Part shown: in pieces, positions 62,937 to 64,000 of the stretch
Layout: each line of letters opens with the position of its first letter
How positions within the stretch are numbered: position 1 is the first letter of the stretch
Origin: Subtercola boreus
GTDB lineage: Bacteria; Actinomycetota; Actinomycetes; Actinomycetales; Microbacteriaceae
Length of the DNA stretch: 64,000 nucleotides
Assembly: GCF_006716115.1 (NCBI RefSeq)
Contig: NZ_VFOO01000001.1
Span: 2,232,001-2,296,000 of the forward strand
Direction of reading: 5' to 3'
Made by a program: the position numbers and the translations under genes
Notes under the pieces: model-generated
Told to the model about the DNA's origin: nothing
The model's database searches: none
Seen by the model: only the letters and a program-made list of their open reading frames with translations

Positions 62937-64000
62937 CTAAGGGATGACCGTGGCGGTCGGTGCCGAGGTCTTCGTCACACTCTGGTATCCCGACTTGCTG
63001 CCCGTCACCGTGACGCTGATCGCATGGCCCGAATCGTTCGTGGTCAGCGAGCGGGTGGAGGCGGTGGAACCGGCGATCGCGACACCGTCGCGGAGCCACT
63101 GGTAGGTGAACGTGACGGGCGAGGGGCCCCAGATTCCCGTCTTCGCCGTCAGGGTCGAGCCCACCTTCGCCGTCCCGGCGACCGACGGGGTGCCGGAGGT
63201 GACCGGCGCCGCGGCCACGGCCGGGGTGACCGCCGATGTCGATGCCACGGAGGTGTACCCCAGCTTCGTTCCGGTGACGGTGACCTTGATGGTCTTGCCG
63301 AGCTGCGCCTGGGTCAGCACGAACGTCGACCCTGTCGCACCGGTGATGTTCGCACCGGATGCCTTCCACTGGTAGGCGAACGTCACGGGTGCCGGACCCC
63401 AGCCGCTGAGGTCCACCGACAGCGTCTGTCCGACGGTGGACGTGCCGACGATCACCGGGGTGGTGCTGGTGATCGTGCCGGCGACGACCTTCCCGGTCGC
63501 GGCACTGGTCTGGCTGGAAGACGCGTAGCCGGTCTTCGAGCCGATGACCGTCACTGTGATGCTCTTACCCACGAGGGAACCATCGACGATATAGGTCGAC
63601 TGCGTCGCACCGGAGATCGTCGCGCCGTTCGCGCTCCAGACATACGCGAGGCTCACGGGGCTGGGGCCCCAGGTTCCCGGCGTTGCGGTGAGCGTCTCAC
63701 CCGTGCGGGCGGTTCCGGCGACGGTGGGCGTCGCCGTCGTGAGCGTGCCCGGGGCGGCCACCGTACCGGCCGAGGTCGCCGAGACAGTGGCGTAACCGGA
63801 CTTGGATCCGGTGACACGCACGGAGATCGTCTTCCCGGCATCTAACGTGCTGATGGTTCGGGTCACGGCAGTCGCGCCGCTGATCACCGCCCCGTCCCGC
63901 AGCCACTGGTAGGTGAAAGTGACGGGGGCGGGACTCCAGGTTCCGGGGACCGCTGTGACCACGGAGCCGACCTTCACCGTGCCGGTGATTGTCGGAGTGC
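62937..64000 (-). CDS. Ig-like tandem-repeat surface protein (partial, C-terminus)
   Basis: The last 354 codons are visible; the coding frame continues past the right edge without a start, so the GTG at 63977 is internal. Four repeats of about 88-90 residues are present, each with TPxVxGTxxVGxTL at the start, GxWGPxPVTFxYQW (Trp-Gln/Trp) in the middle, and VTVTGSKxGYxS near the end. The pattern is an immunoglobulin-like beta sandwich common in secreted actinobacterial adhesins and autolysin-linked proteins. The protein ends right after the last repeat (SAPTATVIP), with no LPxTG or membrane anchor. The number of further repeats is unknown. Confidence 0.88.
   Translation of the reverse strand, partial: TPTITGTVKVGSVVTAVPGTWSPAPVTFTYQWLRDGAVISGATAVTRTISTLDAGKTISVRVTGSKSGYATVSATSAGTVAAPGTLTTATPTVAGTARTGETLTATPGTWGPSPVSLAYVWSANGATISGATQSTYIVDGSLVGKSITVTVIGSKTGYASSSQTSAATGKVVAGTITSTTPVIVGTSTVGQTLSVDLSGWGPAPVTFAYQWKASGANITGATGSTFVLTQAQLGKTIKVTVTGTKLGYTSVASTSAVTPAVAAAPVTSGTPSVAGTAKVGSTLTAKTGIWGPSPVTFTYQWLRDGVAIAGSTASTRSLTTNDSGHAISVTVTGSKSGYQSVTKTSAPTATVIP

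Overview
The window is high-GC DNA (roughly 70% by eye) with dense genes, short spacers and GTG or ATG starts. Gene content and order point to an actinobacterium, most likely a Microbacteriaceae-type member of the Micrococcales. The markers are mtrA-mtrB-lpqB, comF-hpf-secA, whiB1 beside pdtaS, an otsA/otsB pair, and an ilvD-ilvB-ilvN-ilvC / serA / leuB-ilvE / gltX biosynthetic neighbourhood. The family-level call is an inference; no rRNA is present.

Layout. 1-3 kb: an accessory catabolic locus with two divergent luciferase-like flavin oxidoreductases, a MaoC hydratase and the start of a transporter lipoprotein. 3.3-5.3 kb: a 654-aa lipoprotein/membrane protein of unknown function in clearly lower-GC DNA, followed by a terminator and tRNA-Glu. 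5.5-10.2 kb: a lipoprotein, then a CitMHS carboxylate transporter divergent from a CitA/CitB-type two-component system, with a 34-bp inverted repeat between them. 10-17 kb: small membrane, EVE, diacylglycerol kinase, metallo-hydrolase, META, secreted transglycosylase, phosphatase and Ntn-hydrolase genes, then tRNA-Gln. 17-31 kb: gltX, a thioredoxin-reductase-like enzyme with a long disordered head, two TetR regulators, two MFS exporters, fumarylacetoacetate hydrolase, ilvE, leuB and serA. 31-39 kb: membrane proteins and the ilvDBNC operon. 39-50 kb: a MauE-thioredoxin fusion, trehalose synthesis, a TIM-barrel isomerase, an amidotransferase, a divergent zwf paralogue, a Pro-Ala-Asp repeat protein, a GH1 glucosidase, tRNA-Lys and bcp. 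50-64 kb: whiB1, pdtaS, secA, hpf, comF, lpqB-mtrB-mtrA, and the end of an Ig-like repeat surface protein.

Two structural signals go beyond the gene list. First, at least 19 starts have a TAnnnT-type -10 hexamer 5-7 nt upstream of the start codon and no ribosome-binding site, the layout of leaderless transcripts; this fixes several start codons. Second, three 62-64 bp near-perfect palindromes (arms containing GAGTGGGCAGTTTGGGCCC) lie in separate intergenic regions between 24.9 and 29.7 kb. They look like copies of an undescribed intergenic repeat family, with a possibly related element at 23.9-24.0 kb.

Functionally, the minus-strand ilv/leu/ser genes form a branched-chain amino acid and serine supply block. 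mtrAB-lpqB, pdtaS and whiB1 are conserved actinobacterial signalling and envelope genes, and hpf and secA cover ribosome hibernation and export.
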